Below, one piece after another: positions 45,131 through 56,509 of a stretch of DNA of 64,000 nt. Numbering within the stretch: position 1 is the first letter of the stretch; each line of letters starts with the position of its first letter. The position numbers and the translations under genes are program-made. This stretch comes from Melitaea cinxia (taxonomy: Eukaryota; Arthropoda; Insecta; Lepidoptera; Nymphalidae), in contig NC_059396.1 in assembly GCF_905220565.1 (NCBI RefSeq), positions 7,289,206 through 7,353,205 of the forward strand, read 5' to 3'. The notes beneath the pieces are model-generated. The model was not told the origin of the DNA. It saw nothing but the letters and a program-made list of their open reading frames with translations, and searched no databases.

Positions 45131-47155
45131 TTTAAAATATGCACTGATTTTTTAAAAATATTGATGTTACGCGGTGTAAATGTTTACTGTAGTTTAGAAA
45201 ATATCCAAATTGTTGCTTATTCTTAGCGTTTGTATACCAATGGGTTTATTGTCATATGCGCAGTAAACGTATATACATAGCAGTAGCTGCGGAATATTTT
45301 TGTGTTACATGTAACTACTTATTGACTGACAATAAGCCAGTTGGTTAATTTATGTTGTTAATATTGATCTGGCACATTGCGTGTTTAAAAGACTCAAATA
45401 ATATTAGATCTGATTTATATGAAATTACAAATGTAATTTTTTTTTGTTATTAATAATAAAATTTATGATTTTGTCGTAAACAATATTTAGGAAAATATGT
45501 TTTATTTCAATATTATTGTATGTAACTGTTTATATATTAAATCTTTTTATCTCTATCACTTATAAAACTATATGTAAATCCTTTCATATATTATTAAACG
45601 CACATTAAGAAAGATTTGCTTTGGAATCCCTTTAATATATTTTCTAAAAGAGAATTTGATCTATTTACTGCGTATTTTTATTATAATGGTTCTAATATAA
45701 AAAAACACTGTTTTGTACCTTAATATGAATAAACTTCGATTTCCTATCAGTATATATAATATATCTTATTTTCTGATTTATATAACCAACTTTTTAAGTA
45801 TTAAACACACACAAAATTAAATATCGAATAATTCTCGAATGAACAATTGTTAAGAAAAAAGACTATTTTCGTATTAAGTAAATTAAATAAAAATATATAT
45901 ATTAACGTTGGTAAATCATCCAACAAACGTTTAAAATTTGATTCATAAAATCGAACGCGATTGTATTTTAAGAAGCGATTATATTGTGACAATATTGTTT
46001 TTGCTATTGTATTTCTTACGCCTTCCATTCTTGGCTACCCTGCTTCCAACTGGCGGACATTCAATGTTATTTCTATACAAATTAACATTTAAACATTTCT
46101 ATATATACTTTAGGTTGATAATTATGATATATTTGTTATGTATTCTAGATAAAACCTATATACTCGTAAAATAAATAAATTGTGACACTTAGTGATGAAA
46201 TTTGTGAAGAAACTTAATTAAGTGAACTCAATTCAATATTGTGTATCGACGTGTGTAATGATTAAAACATTTGATTTACGAACTTTGTACTTAAGCTAGA
46301 TAAACGGGTTAAAAGGGAACGGTATCGGCTCTTGAATATATTTGAATATTATGTATTTTGTATATTTGCTCTATTGATGATATTTGAGTAAACAAATGTT
46401 GATGTAAATAAAATTATATGTTTGGTATAAGTTGATCAGTTTTTGTTACAATGTTCATGTTTTAATTCTTGATTAATTGTTGTTTTTTTTAAATGTTATT
46501 ATTGAATTTACTTGCCCCTGTTTGTATGCAAGTTATGCTGTGTCAATTTGTAAACGTTATCGACTTTGTAATCTCATTCCAGTCTCAATGTGAAAGACTG
46601 AAGTGATATACATCATCTGTTATTATTTTACAAATAAAGAGTAAATATCGGTAATGGGTAATGTCGTTAAATGCCTAATGATTAAAAAATTGATTTTTAA
46701 TATATTTGTTTTATTAAAGATTCTATCGACTATTTTTTTCGTTACAGGTAAAGTTTATTTATAAAAGTTACCTGTGACATCGAATCAACGGCTCAAATAC
46801 TTCATTATAGTATAATTATGATATGATAAACTTGGTAAACAGAACTATTAAGTTATACATTAGTATCGATCTAGATGGGTTCAAAGGGCGCGTAGAAGGT
46901 ACACTCGTAAGTTAATTTAATGTAATTATAGCTTTGTATCAATATACCATTATGTTGAAGTTATGGTATATTATATATTTCACAGTAAAATTTTTCGTTA
47001 AATGTCTTTTAATACTAGAAAGATTGAAGCTGAGTACATACCTAATATTGCCCAAAAGCAGTCAAAATAACTGTGAAAAAATAACTAACGTGTAGAGAAG
47101 AGGATTTAATGAAAAAAATTTAAATATGTTATTTACAGTTATAAACAAGTTATTA
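45131..47155. other. 3' UTR of copy B and B-C spacer
   Basis: AT-rich, no ORF of note and no recognised repeat. Confidence 0.45.
45455..45460 (+). promoter_or_regulatory. Candidate polyadenylation signal of copy B
   Basis: AATAAA about 325 bp after the stop. A second AATAAA lies at 45728-45733; which one is used cannot be told from the sequence. Confidence 0.4.
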
Positions 47156-47159
47156 AAAA

Positions 47160-47420
47160 ATTTTAACCGACTATAAAAGGAGGAGGCTCTCGATGGGACT
47201 GTTTCTTTCTTCTTTTTTAAGTGCCTTAAGTCATAACTGTTTACTGAGTGTACTGATTTGATTAATCTTTTTTTTATTCGAGAATCGAATCAAAATAATG
47301 TACCTACCGTACTCGGTGCGGAAGATATCGAAAAAGTTTTGTCACGATCGAACATCATATAAGAATAATCTTAAAGTTTTCTCAAAATAAGTAAGCGTAT
47401 TCTGCATGTAGAGTTACGTT
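47160..47420 (+). repeat. T1 family element, diverged and truncated
   Basis: Starts TTTTAACCGACTATAAAAGG, then GTTTACTGAGTGTACTGATT; the right terminus is not clear. Confidence 0.55.
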
Positions 47421-48254
47421 ATCTTTTAGTCCCATATATATTAAGCCTATTATGTAAATGAGAAACAAAAAGGCCCCAAAATTGATCCTTGGTGTACCCT
47501 ATATGTTAAAGAACAAACATTACTGTGTAGCCGTATTGTTTATTGTACAATAAATTCACAGATTTCAAGTACGTCTCTAATCTGTTGTAAATCAATTGGT
47601 AAGACTGAATCGGGATGGTAGTTTTTAGGATCAGATTAATTTCCTATTTTATAAAAAGGTCACACTGTTGCAATTTTTTATGAGTTCACAATTTCTATTT
47701 CTTTTAATTATTATATATATTGGTTAGGCACATAAAAATTAAAATGTGCTAAACCGGACATGAATCCGCGGTTTGCAGATACACTTAATTTTTCCGCTGG
47801 ACTATCTCAGCTTAAGCTTCTCGCGTTACACACTACAGCATCTATAGATGATTAGGTTTCTGTATTTACCTTCATAAAAGTCTTTGTCAATTTCTGAAAG
47901 TGTCTGTCAATTACTGAAAAAGTATGTTTTGATAGGGTGGCACGAAATATTGCGTACAAACTTTCCTGGAATAACGAGCTTTGGCGTATAAGAAAACATT
48001 CTGACTGCAAGTAAAATCGTATAAGTACCTACATGTTAACAAATATACTTACTCATTTTTAAAGTATGAACCGGCATTACATAAATTTGTCATTACAATA
48101 AAGTATAAAGTAAAAGTATAAAGACGTTTGTCACATTCAAAATTTGGAATCAACCCAAAATAATAAAATGTCCGCAATATTTCCGTAATAGCTATCAACA
48201 ACCTATCTCAATAATTTTGTACGCTGTTTACATGACTTAGGCGACGGTTATTTT

Positions 48255-48492
48255 TTGTGTATGGAGCGATCCCTTCGGGGATCAGCTGTTCGCGCATGTG
48301 CATCTGGCGCCGAGGGGCGCTCCGCCATTGACGTGTCGCGTGGCGTTAGGCGCACGTCCTTGCGCATTTACTGGAATCTGTTCCTCGCCGGCAGACGTAT
48401 CATACGCTCGGCGTTTGCGTATCATCAGTGCGTTTGTTTGGATCCCAGTGCGTAGATAGATTTTGGTGCGTCCCACTGGGCTGATCGCCAGC
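48255..48492 (+). promoter_or_regulatory. CpG-rich promoter region of copy C with Inr + DPE
   Basis: GC/CpG-rich compared with the flanks. Initiator TCAGTG at 48425-48430 (A+1 = 48427) and AGATA at 48454-48458, exactly +28 to +32, fitting the DPE consensus RGWYV. This implies a 5' UTR of about 66 nt. A perfect hairpin GATCCC-TTCG-GGGATC lies at 48268-48283. Confidence 0.5.
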
Positions 48493-48668
48493 ATGGACGC
48501 TCTTTTGGCAGCGCTCGTTGCCCTCATGGCATTAGCCGCCGCGATGGCCGCCGTGCTGAGTACGCTTTCGAAAGCGGCAATTTTCGCGATCCTCGCGATC
48601 GCGCCTTGCGTCTATCGATACAGGAAACGAATTTATGTGATCGTGAAAACTTTTCCTCGGGATGTCAA
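48493..48668 (+). CDS. FATP copy C, first coding exon (partial gene)
   Basis: ATG in a strong context (GCCAGCATGG). Encodes MDALLAALVALMALAAAMAA, a hydrophobic Ala/Leu-rich anchor, then a second hydrophobic run AAIFAILAIAPCVY and FPRDVK. It ends in phase 2 before GTGAGT, exactly as copy B exon 1 ends (TAPRDLR, phase 2). Length (176 versus 164 bp), layout (membrane segment then PRD-V/L-K/R) and position downstream of two FATP genes make it the start of a third FATP. Later exons are not in the window, so the call rests on one exon. Confidence 0.7.
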
Positions 48669-49558
48669 GTGAGTATTGAAATACTTTGATAAATATTTGT
48701 GACATTTGTGATTCATATTTTAAATAAAACGAAGTGATAATCCCGTAAATTATTGATGAAATGTATAATTATGTTGTTACGAATATTAAGATTAGAATAA
48801 GATGATAAGTTCTAAAAACAATACAACAAAGGAACGAAACTATGTAAGTAGTTAACTTTTGTATAAACAATTGATTTTTGTTTGGTAGAATGAGGTAGGT
48901 AAAGACAATTTGAGCTTTCATTGTTAGCAATATAGTGATATTTCCAAGTGTAGTGGACAAATTAGTTCTAAAACAAAAAACTAATTAGTTTTAAAACAGG
49001 ACCCATGTACTTTTGTTCGACTTTATAAGAGAAACACCTACTCGTAGTTTAGATTTATAAACAAAGCTGCCATGGATGCGAGAAAATTTTTTGATCTCGA
49101 ATAAGTTGTATAACACCCCGCTAATGGTGTTTTCAGTCGTGCGAGGTTCAGCAGACACCTAACAGTGTTGGTTTTTAAGCTTCTAATTAAAATTTCCTCG
49201 GTTTCGCACATTTCACATTTTATTGGTGACATTTTAAATGCTGTTTAGCTCAAGAGTAAGCAAACAAATGTTTAACTCTACATATTTTAATATAAGTATG
49301 GTTCGTCTGTATGCTTTTTGCATACTTATGTCTTTCATAGGTTTCGCAGAGATAAAGAAGCCTTATATATATTTGTTTTATTCAATATAACAGTCAGCTA
49401 TCATACATAACATATTTTATTAAAATCATTTTATATATAAATATATTTATAGCGTATTCTGTTAAGGCTATTAATTTTTAATACTATATTATTGTTGGAT
49501 TATCACGAGTGCATATTACATCGTTTATTGTTTGTATAAACCATTATATAATACTACT

Positions 49559-49682
49559 AACTAGCTATGCCTCGCGTTTTTACCCATGTTAATTTGAGAA
49601 AAAATAATTACTGTGCAATTTGGCTTTACACACGTGGCGCGATATGGTGTCGTTCTTTAATTTGATTTTATATTATCTAAAA
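49559..49682 (-). repeat. Helitron-like end fragment (family H2)
   Basis: ACTAGCTATGCCTCGCGTTT is the reverse complement of a GCGGGC..CTAG end. The same element appears to resume at about 50500-50618 and 53069-53100 around later insertions. Confidence 0.5.
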
Positions 49683-49975
49683 CTAGCGACCCGCCCCGGC
49701 TTCGCACGGGTGCGATGCTGATAGTAAATATAAAATAAATATTTACTATGTAAGCGCAAAAAAATGTGTTTATTTAAGACATCACATTAGAAACCTCTAA
49801 AACTAGCAGTGTTCTTCTACTATATAATGCATATATTATAGTACACATAAACCTTCCTCTGGAATCACTTTATTTACTATAGAAAACCGCATCGAAATCC
49901 GCGTATTTTTGCGTAGTTTTAAAGATCTAAGCACACAGACAGCGGGAAGCGACTGCTTTATACTAAGTAGGTATG
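49683..49975 (-). mobile_element. Helitron-like fragment
   Basis: CTAGCGACCCGCCCCGGCTT start, then AGCAGTGTTCTTCTACTATA and AAACCTTCCTCTGGAATCAC, the same family as 20823-21050. It appears nested in the older H2 element. Confidence 0.55.
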
Positions 49976-50610
49976 TAGTGATTATGCGTCCAAATAAAAC
50001 GCTATAAAAGACAAAGTTGATCTTTATAAAATTGTCTCAATGATGAAATACTTTCATTCTTAAGTATTCCTATTGTGCCTGGTTAATACTAATGGAATAA
50101 AAAAAATTGTGACCCTTTAATTTGTAGTTATCATGAATTCGTTGTGGAGTTATTTTAAAACTATTATATTTTCTAAGTTATCAATTGAAATCAAATGATG
50201 TCAAGTGTAATTTTGTACAAAGTAAATACTTGTGATGAATAATGTATCTATTTGGATAAAGATTTATATAATTTCTATAAAATCACCGTCCCAAATAGTG
50301 TATTATTTTAGAATAAACTATATTACCATAAAAAAGATTATAATGAGTAGACGCATGCTGCCGGAGATTGTTTTTAGAACTTTTGATGGCGATCAATTTC
50401 GTTAATCAGTTTTTGGGTAGGTTTAACTTATGCATCGGAAGCTCTCAAAAAAAAATATTTTTTTTTCCTTTTTATTACACTACAAATGGTCAGCTCCTAT
50501 GGGTCGTAGTATGATGTTATATAGCAAATAGCTTTCCTCGGTAAATGGACTATCCTACCCAAAAATATGCTTTCATTTATAACCAATAGTTCCTGAGATA
50601 AACAAACAAA

Positions 50611-50618
50611 GTCTTCAG
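50611..50618. repeat. 8-bp hAT target duplication, left
   Basis: GTCTTCAG, repeated at 53069-53076. Confidence 0.88.
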
Positions 50619-50946
50619 CAGAGCTGGGCACCGTTAATCAAATGGTTAGCTTCGTTAATCGCTATTCCGCTAATACAAAAATTAGTTTCGTTAAACGTTA
50701 AAACGCTACATTTTAGAAGATTTAACGCAAGTTAAAGTTAATCGTTAATCGTTAACATATGACTAAAAAAGCTGCTTATTGCTGCTTATTTAATACCGAT
50801 AAAGAATGAAGTATAAAAGCAAATTTTTTAATTTGCTTAATGGAAGTTCTCCCTAGTATGTAAAATATTATTGTAAGCTCTAGTTAAAGAAATAAACTTT
50901 ATTTTATTTTTTATTTATTAATTATTTTTATAACACAATAAAATAC

Positions 50947-51008
50947 AGAATGCAAATTTAATTAAATCAATTGATTGATATAACTAAATTTGCATTCTGT
51001 ATTTGCAG
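50947..51008. repeat. Hairpin inside hAT element
   Basis: AATACAGAATGCAAATTTA is followed, after about 22 bp, by TAAATTTGCATTCTGTATT, an inverted repeat. Confidence 0.8.
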
Positions 51009-51032
51009 TTGAACGTCTTTTTTCAACTAAAT

Positions 51033-51358
51033 TTAGCTGTCCGGCACTATGTGCATGTTCCCTTTGATGAACATCAACATATTAAAATTTTCATCAGAAA
51101 GAGATGCTCTTTTCGGTGCTAAAATATCTTTTCCCGTTAAAAAAAGACGTTCAACTGCTGCGCTCGAAGGTATTGCCGTGTTATATTTGATAAAAAGATT
51201 AATCAAAATCTGGTCTCCAAAGAATGCAGCGTCGTCAAGTGAGTCCTTGGATGGTGTATCTAGCCACATTTTGACTATGCTTTGAGCTTTTGTCTTCAAA
51301 GAGTTCTGCCTCGTTGGCCTTTCCTTGCACTGGGTAGTTACCGACTTAAAAAACCAGT
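51033..51358 (-). pseudogene. hAT transposase C-terminal fragment (dimerisation domain)
   Basis: Minus strand. Reads NWFFKSVTTQCKERPTRQNS upstream of YNTAIPSSAAVERLFLTGKD and LAPKRASLSDENFNMLMFIKGN, the conserved hATC dimerisation region of BED-finger hAT transposases. Its upstream part is cut by the gypsy piece at about 51358. Confidence 0.85.
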
Positions 51359-52125
51359 TGTTACGTGTTAGGGTTCGAAGGATTTGGAAAGAAAGACCTG
51401 CTGACTCTTTTCAAGACTTTATTCACAAGCACTAGATCCAACACAAAGCACTAGGTTCAAACACTAAGCACTAAGTTCAAACACTAAGCACTCACGATGT
51501 CCTCAGTCGTAGCCAATGTCGTAGGTTTCGCTGGTATCACTCTTGATCACTAGTTTTCACTCTTGAAGTCGCCTCGAAGATCGCTCAAACTGAACTCGCC
51601 CGCCTACCTGCGGCTATTTATATCGGCCGACACGAGGCCCAGACCATTCTGGAAAGTTCGCGCACTTTTCTTAACGTCCTCTTGACACCTAGATGACCTC
51701 CTGATACGCCATCATGTATTTCACGGAGAAAATCTGGTACTCTCGTTCTTGGGACAATTATCTGAAGGTGGAACTCTCTGCCGTTAGTCTTCTCCCATTT
51801 CCGGTAGAGTATTCCGTTTTGAAGTATCAGACTGTCCCATTGAGCTCAGTACGCCTTAGTGACAGCGCCAGTGGGTGCAACCTCACCCCAGATTGGTTTT
51901 ACGTCACCCCGTTTCTTCCATGTGATGATGTGCCGAAGGTCGTCATCTCTTTCTTGAGCTTCCCTCATAGCATCATTCTCCCAGATACCCAAAGGACTTG
52001 TTCTTGTTAGCTTTAATGTTACTTTATTAGATTCTTGCTTAACACAATGTTTGCAGTCTTCCGAACACGGCCTTCGTGAGAGTGCGTCGGCATTCCCATG
52101 CATCTTTCCGCTGCGGTGTTCCGCC
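51359..52125 (-). mobile_element. Ty3/gypsy fragment inside hAT: RNase H end, integrase zinc finger, LTR
   Basis: Minus strand. HRSGKMHGNADALSRRPC (end of RNase H), then ILYRKWEKTNGREFHLQIIV and SGGHLGVKRTLRKVRE (integrase H2C2 region). After a deletion comes an LTR-like stretch (about 51359-51660) with CGATATAAATAG as TATA box, a short TAGTGCTTAGTGTTTGAAC repeat series, a GAATAAA polyadenylation signal and an end at ACACGTAACA. The polymerase core and the integrase catalytic core are missing, so this is a relic. Confidence 0.75.
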
Positions 52126-52610
52126 TTGATCGCCTTTATCAACATATCAAATGTTTCGCTTTCGACAACATGTAACGGAATCCTGTTAGAAATAAAAAAG
52201 TTTACTATACATTTGTCCACTTTGGTTTGAGGTACACCACTACCGGTAGATGCAATACCGAAAGATTCTCCAACGCTCCTCTGACGTATTTTTTTACCTG
52301 GATTACTGGTACTTGCAGCGCTATCATCGTCATTTTAATTTTCAGCTTCAAAGATTTTCCTCTTAGGCTTGCCCCGATTAGAACCCGCCCTGATAATCTC
52401 TTCAAACCGTATGTATTGGGACTCGTGAACTCTCCTCATGTGTTGTTTTAAATTGTTGAGGCTCGATGCATGAACTTTTATTTTTGTTTCTTTAGGCAAG
52501 CATCTTTTACACACAAAGAGTATTTGTTGTCCCGATTTGGATACAAAATCAACATACTCACTCAAATGTGGCCATGGATTTTCTTCAGTCTCACTGGAAT
52601 CTGAATCCAT
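52126..52610 (-). pseudogene. hAT transposase N-terminal fragment (BED zinc finger)
   Basis: From ATG 52610 on the minus strand: MDSDSSETEENPWPHLSEYV, then a BED finger CKRCLPKETKIKVHASSLNN followed by H-MRRVH. After a frame change the reading continues SVLHLPVVVYLKP and DKCIVNFFISNRIPLHVVES to the junction with gypsy near 52125. Confidence 0.82.
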
Positions 52611-53068
52611 GATATTTTTTTAATGATCACACACTTTATTTATAAACTTACACCACACCAACTGCACTGCTCATATAAATACGCAATTTCGCAGGAAAAG
52701 ACAAGAAAACAAAACAAACACTCGTTAGCTCTTGACCGTAACCGCCGATAATAAGTAATGAAACCAAAACAAAAACAATGTGAAGTGAATTTCATACAGT
52801 GCAGTTTTCCCGCTCGCACGCGCCACACCTAAGCTATATTTGTTTCACTCACACCGCGGCACGCGCTCCGCGCTGCAAGTGCCGGCGCGCTCGACCAAAC
52901 TTGTCGAAACCTGTTATTCCCGCCGCGCGCGGTGCGTACTTCCATTGGGTTAACTGTTAACGGGTCCGTTAACCATTTTATAAGTTAGCTTAAAAGTTAA
53001 TCCGTTACTCGAAGTGTTAACTTCGTTAATTAACTGTTAACGGATTAACGAGTTAATGCCCAGCTCTG

Positions 53069-53076
53069 GTCTTCAG
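53069..53076. repeat. 8-bp hAT target duplication, right
   Basis: GTCTTCAG, identical to 50611-50618. Confidence 0.88.
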
Positions 53077-53108
53077 CTTTATAATTAGTATAGATATAGG
53101 TAGGTATA

Positions 53109-53194
53109 GAAATGGGTAGGTATTTTCTGCATAGTAAGACAAAAAACAAATGAAATGGGTAGGTATTTTCTGCATAGTAAGACAAAAAACAAAT
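53109..53194. repeat. 43-bp tandem duplication
   Basis: GAAATGGGTAGGTATTTTCT then GCATAGTAAGACAAAAAACA occurs twice head to tail. Confidence 0.9.
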
Positions 53195-53199
53195 CAACA

Positions 53200-54425
53200 T
53201 CACCGATACCAGAAATGCTAGATCTTGAACTACATTCACGTATGTAGTTTGTGTTACCTTATAAGTTTCGTTTTAAATTCAGTTTATCAAAAGAGAACAG
53301 TCAAATGCAAAGCATTTGACTGTAGAGTTTCACTTGGTTAGACAATAGTCTAACCAAGCGAGAATTTCATATAAATATTAAATGTTTACACACATTTTTA
53401 AGTTTTAACTAGCAAGGCGGTACAACTTTATAGTAATTTATTACTTGACATAAAGGCTACAGCAATATTGCAAAATCTGTGAAGATTTTAAGTGTCTAGG
53501 ATGATTCCAAAGATGTTCTGTAAAAGAAGAATTGAGAACGGAACCTTAGTAGACTGGACCCTTAGAACCTCGGTGTACGGATCTTTAAGACATGTTTGTG
53601 TCAAAACTTTTCGTAGTTACTGTATAATCCTGTAACATCATTTAATTTTATGTACCTGTGGTTGAATTTATCAGTATTATTCGTTTTAATGTTTATTATT
53701 TTATTGATCTCATCGTCAGCATTAACATTAATGTTACGAATATTATTTACATAATGAAGACCGATTATCGTCGTACTAACGATAAGTCGCTATATCATTA
53801 AGTACATTATTGGCCATTCAGAAAAATGTTGTACATTATAGTTAAGATGAATATATGTAAATAGAATTATAAAAATAAATCTCCGGTACCTAAAACATTA
53901 ATAAAGGTCACCTATGATTATCATCAATAATATATTTACAATAACATAAGTGGATTTGTTTGAAAGTCTAATCGATGTAGGTATTCAACCTGTTCATAAA
54001 AACAAAATTGTTACGTGAAAGAGTTCGCGTTGCGTTTATTGAGGAAGGTTATTTAATTTAACGAGTGCGAAAATAACGTAGTCGATCTGTTACGTTTTCA
54101 TGGACAATATGTTACTATGTATACCTTCTACACAATAATATGGTAACAAATAGGATATACGGGAAGTAAAATTCTACGTGGTCAAAGTCGAGCATAACCA
54201 TTAGTAAGCTCTAAAGTAACGTGCTATTCACCGAGTCACAGGATCAAAGCAGGAAACTGTGTCAGTCAATCAGACAAACATCAAATCTTAATACTGGTAA
54301 AACAGCACGGAGTAGTGGATACTTAATTTAAGATCTTTGTAATATGAAGTTATTGGGGCCTGATTATTTTTTTAAAATTATCTTCTATATCTATAATTCT
54401 ATACTAATAAATGGAGAGTCGGTTT
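53200..54425. other. Intron 1 of copy C, AT-rich part
   Basis: No ORF or repeat family recognised. A small inverted repeat (CAAATGCAAAGCATTTG) lies near 53302. Confidence 0.4.
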
Positions 54426-54427
54426 TT

Positions 54428-54895
54428 ATGGTTCCGTACCTTAAATTGAAGTTTTTTCTGTCACTTTTTCTCTTCTTCTTCTTCTTCTTAAAATGGCTTT
54501 CAATAGTGCCAAATGAGCACAGATGATTTCGCCAATGTCACGTAGAGACACTTTTTCTCATTAACGTGTAGAGGTATCAAGCTGAAATTCATATCAAATA
54601 CTCAAGTCTAGTGTCCCTTGGAGCTGTGAAAAGCTCAAACTTCTAAGCTAACACAATCAAAAGATACAGATCTTTATGTTGCAAATTTTCGACACTCACA
54701 AGGGAATCAATAACTACAGGTTACTTCCCGTGAATTCAGTATCTTGAAATTTAGTATGAAGCAACGTCTTATAGCACAGATAAAGGAAAAATTACGAAAA
54801 GCATAAATTTTTAGTAACATCATATAATAAAAATATTTTTAATAACTTTATTTGTACGGAACCCTCGGTGTGCGTATCCAAATCGCACTTTACCA
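54428..54895 (+). repeat. GGTTCCGTA family repeat with inverted ends, second copy
   Basis: GGTTCCGTACCTTAAATTGA start and GTACGGAACCCTCGGTGTGC end; the interior matches 41140-41555. Confidence 0.72.
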
Positions 54896-55020
54896 GTTTT
54901 TTTTTGTTCGTTTATACTGCGAAAACTATAATCGATATATACTGCGAAAACTATAACCGATCGTAATAATACTTATATCTTAAGATGCAGTGTTTGTGAA
55001 AAGGTTTTAGTAGGTATATG

Positions 55021-55135
55021 AGGAGCCATAAGTCCGCTCATTGTACCTACTTCACTGTCTGTAACTATATTTATGCTTTGTTTGTAATATATTTGTGGTG
55101 TACAATAAAGTATAAAATAAAATAAATAAATAAAA
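55021..55135 (+). repeat. L1 tail repeat, second copy
   Basis: AGCCATAAGTCCGCTCATTG, TAATATATTTGTGGTGTACA and an A/T-rich AAATAAATAAATAAA end; matches 23427-23558. Confidence 0.7.
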
Positions 55136-55805
55136 AATATCACAGACGTCGCTAGTTTAAACTATAAATACTAACTATAAATACAAGTTCAAATGCTTGA
55201 AAACATTTACTTGAAAACGATTAAAATCAATCCATATAGTCAACTATGAAAAGATGTATGTTACCATTTCTACCAAATCATACTTATGCAATATTTGCTG
55301 TCCTATAAATTTATATAATAATTTAACAGCATAAACACGTCACTGCCGCCAACAAGCTTTGACGTTACGACTTCGATCGATGCTAGTCTACCTAAAATAC
55401 CATTGGCTACGACGTGTATAAAGAAAAAATTCCTTAGTTTAGTGCCAACTAACAATTGATTGTGCTCTGATTTTTCTTTAGCTATGATAACACTACGGCT
55501 CCATTTTAGTAAAACCCTTACATCTTTTTTACTTTAGTTTTCATAAAGAAAGAATATAAAAATAATAATTTAGGTTACTTTTTATTTTTTAATAAAAGAC
55601 TTATAATTAAAAAAATTACACAAATGTGTTTCTTACATAGGTTTATATTTTTTTTTTCAATATTTAGCTGTGGGGAATATATGTGGGTATCGTGAATTTT
55701 CCTATATTAGTCAGTTGGTTGCTCGTTAGTATGCTTGCGGGCCCTGCATAAAACCAATCAATCAATCAATCAAAATTGGGAGATAGAGAGTTTTTAGTTA
55801 TATTA

Positions 55806-55975
55806 CTAGCTGTAGCCCGCGTTTCCACACACGTTAGTTTGACGAAAAAATAGTCTTTTTCATTGAATGGACTATCCAAAACAAAAATAATTTATTCGAA
55901 CCAGTATTTCCTAAGATTCGAGTCTAAACAAACAACCAAACTTTTCAGCTTTATAATATTTGTATAGATGTATAG
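55806..55975 (-). mobile_element. Helitron-like short element (family H2)
   Basis: ACTAGCTGTAGCCCGCGTTT at the left, AGCTTTATAATATTTGTATAGAT at the right; reverse of the 60540-60900 type. Confidence 0.6.
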
Positions 55976-56259
55976 ATTTGCTCGCAAAAATTGTTATATT
56001 TGGTGGTAGGTATTCGGGCACAGAAACACGGGTTTTACCTCGTAAATCCCGATTTCGCAATTCCGTGATAAAAAGTAGTTCATATGTTACTCCACAACCT
56101 CCTCTATCTTAAGTGAAAGTCCCATCGAAATCGATTCAGCTGTTGCGAAGATTCGCCAGGGCAAACAGACAGACAAACAGACAGACAGAAAGACAGGTAA
56201 AATCTCAAATATTCAGTACGTGTTCTATATTTTCCAAGATCACGAGTAATTTTATTAAC

Positions 56260-56505
56260 TTAATTAAAAAAGAGAGGAGGTTCTCAATTCGACTGTACAA
56301 CTTTTTTGTGTACCAATGTCACCTCAGAACTTATGACGTGGTGAACCGATTTCTATGATTATCTTAATCGAAAGGTGTTTGTTATGTGGTCCCATTTAAA
56401 TTTGATCGATCATTAGTGCTTTCTGTGTTATATATTTTTTCGTCTACCAACGTTATATTCCATGTAGTCCATGTAGGTAATTAAAGTCAGTTTTATCGTT
56501 TGCAA
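56260..56505 (+). repeat. T1 family element, diverged
   Basis: AGAGGAGGTTCTCAATTCGA at the left, TCGTCTACCAACGTTATAT and AATTAAAGTCAGTTTTATCG at the right. Confidence 0.6.
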
Positions 56506-56509
56506 GCAA

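Larger units (their letters stand above)
50619..53068 (-). mobile_element. hAT DNA transposon, internally rearranged
   Basis: Inverted ends CAGAGCTGGGCA (50619-50630) and its reverse complement (53057-53068, one mismatch), bracketed by the 8-bp duplication GTCTTCAG: the hAT signature. Subterminal GTTAA/TTAAC-rich repeats lie at both ends. The minus strand carries an N-terminal BED-finger fragment, a middle fragment and a C-terminal dimerisation fragment of the transposase; most of the catalytic core is replaced by a gypsy-derived piece. It inserted into an older Helitron-like repeat whose GTCTTCAGCTTTATAATTAG sequence continues on the right. Confidence 0.9.

Noticed and set aside
46000..48240. 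Possible additional gene between B and C
   Set aside because: Only short AT-rich open frames without domain content.
51846..52220. 125-residue open frame as a novel host gene
   Set aside because: It is a hAT-gypsy junction: the first third is transposase, the rest RNase H/integrase-region sequence.
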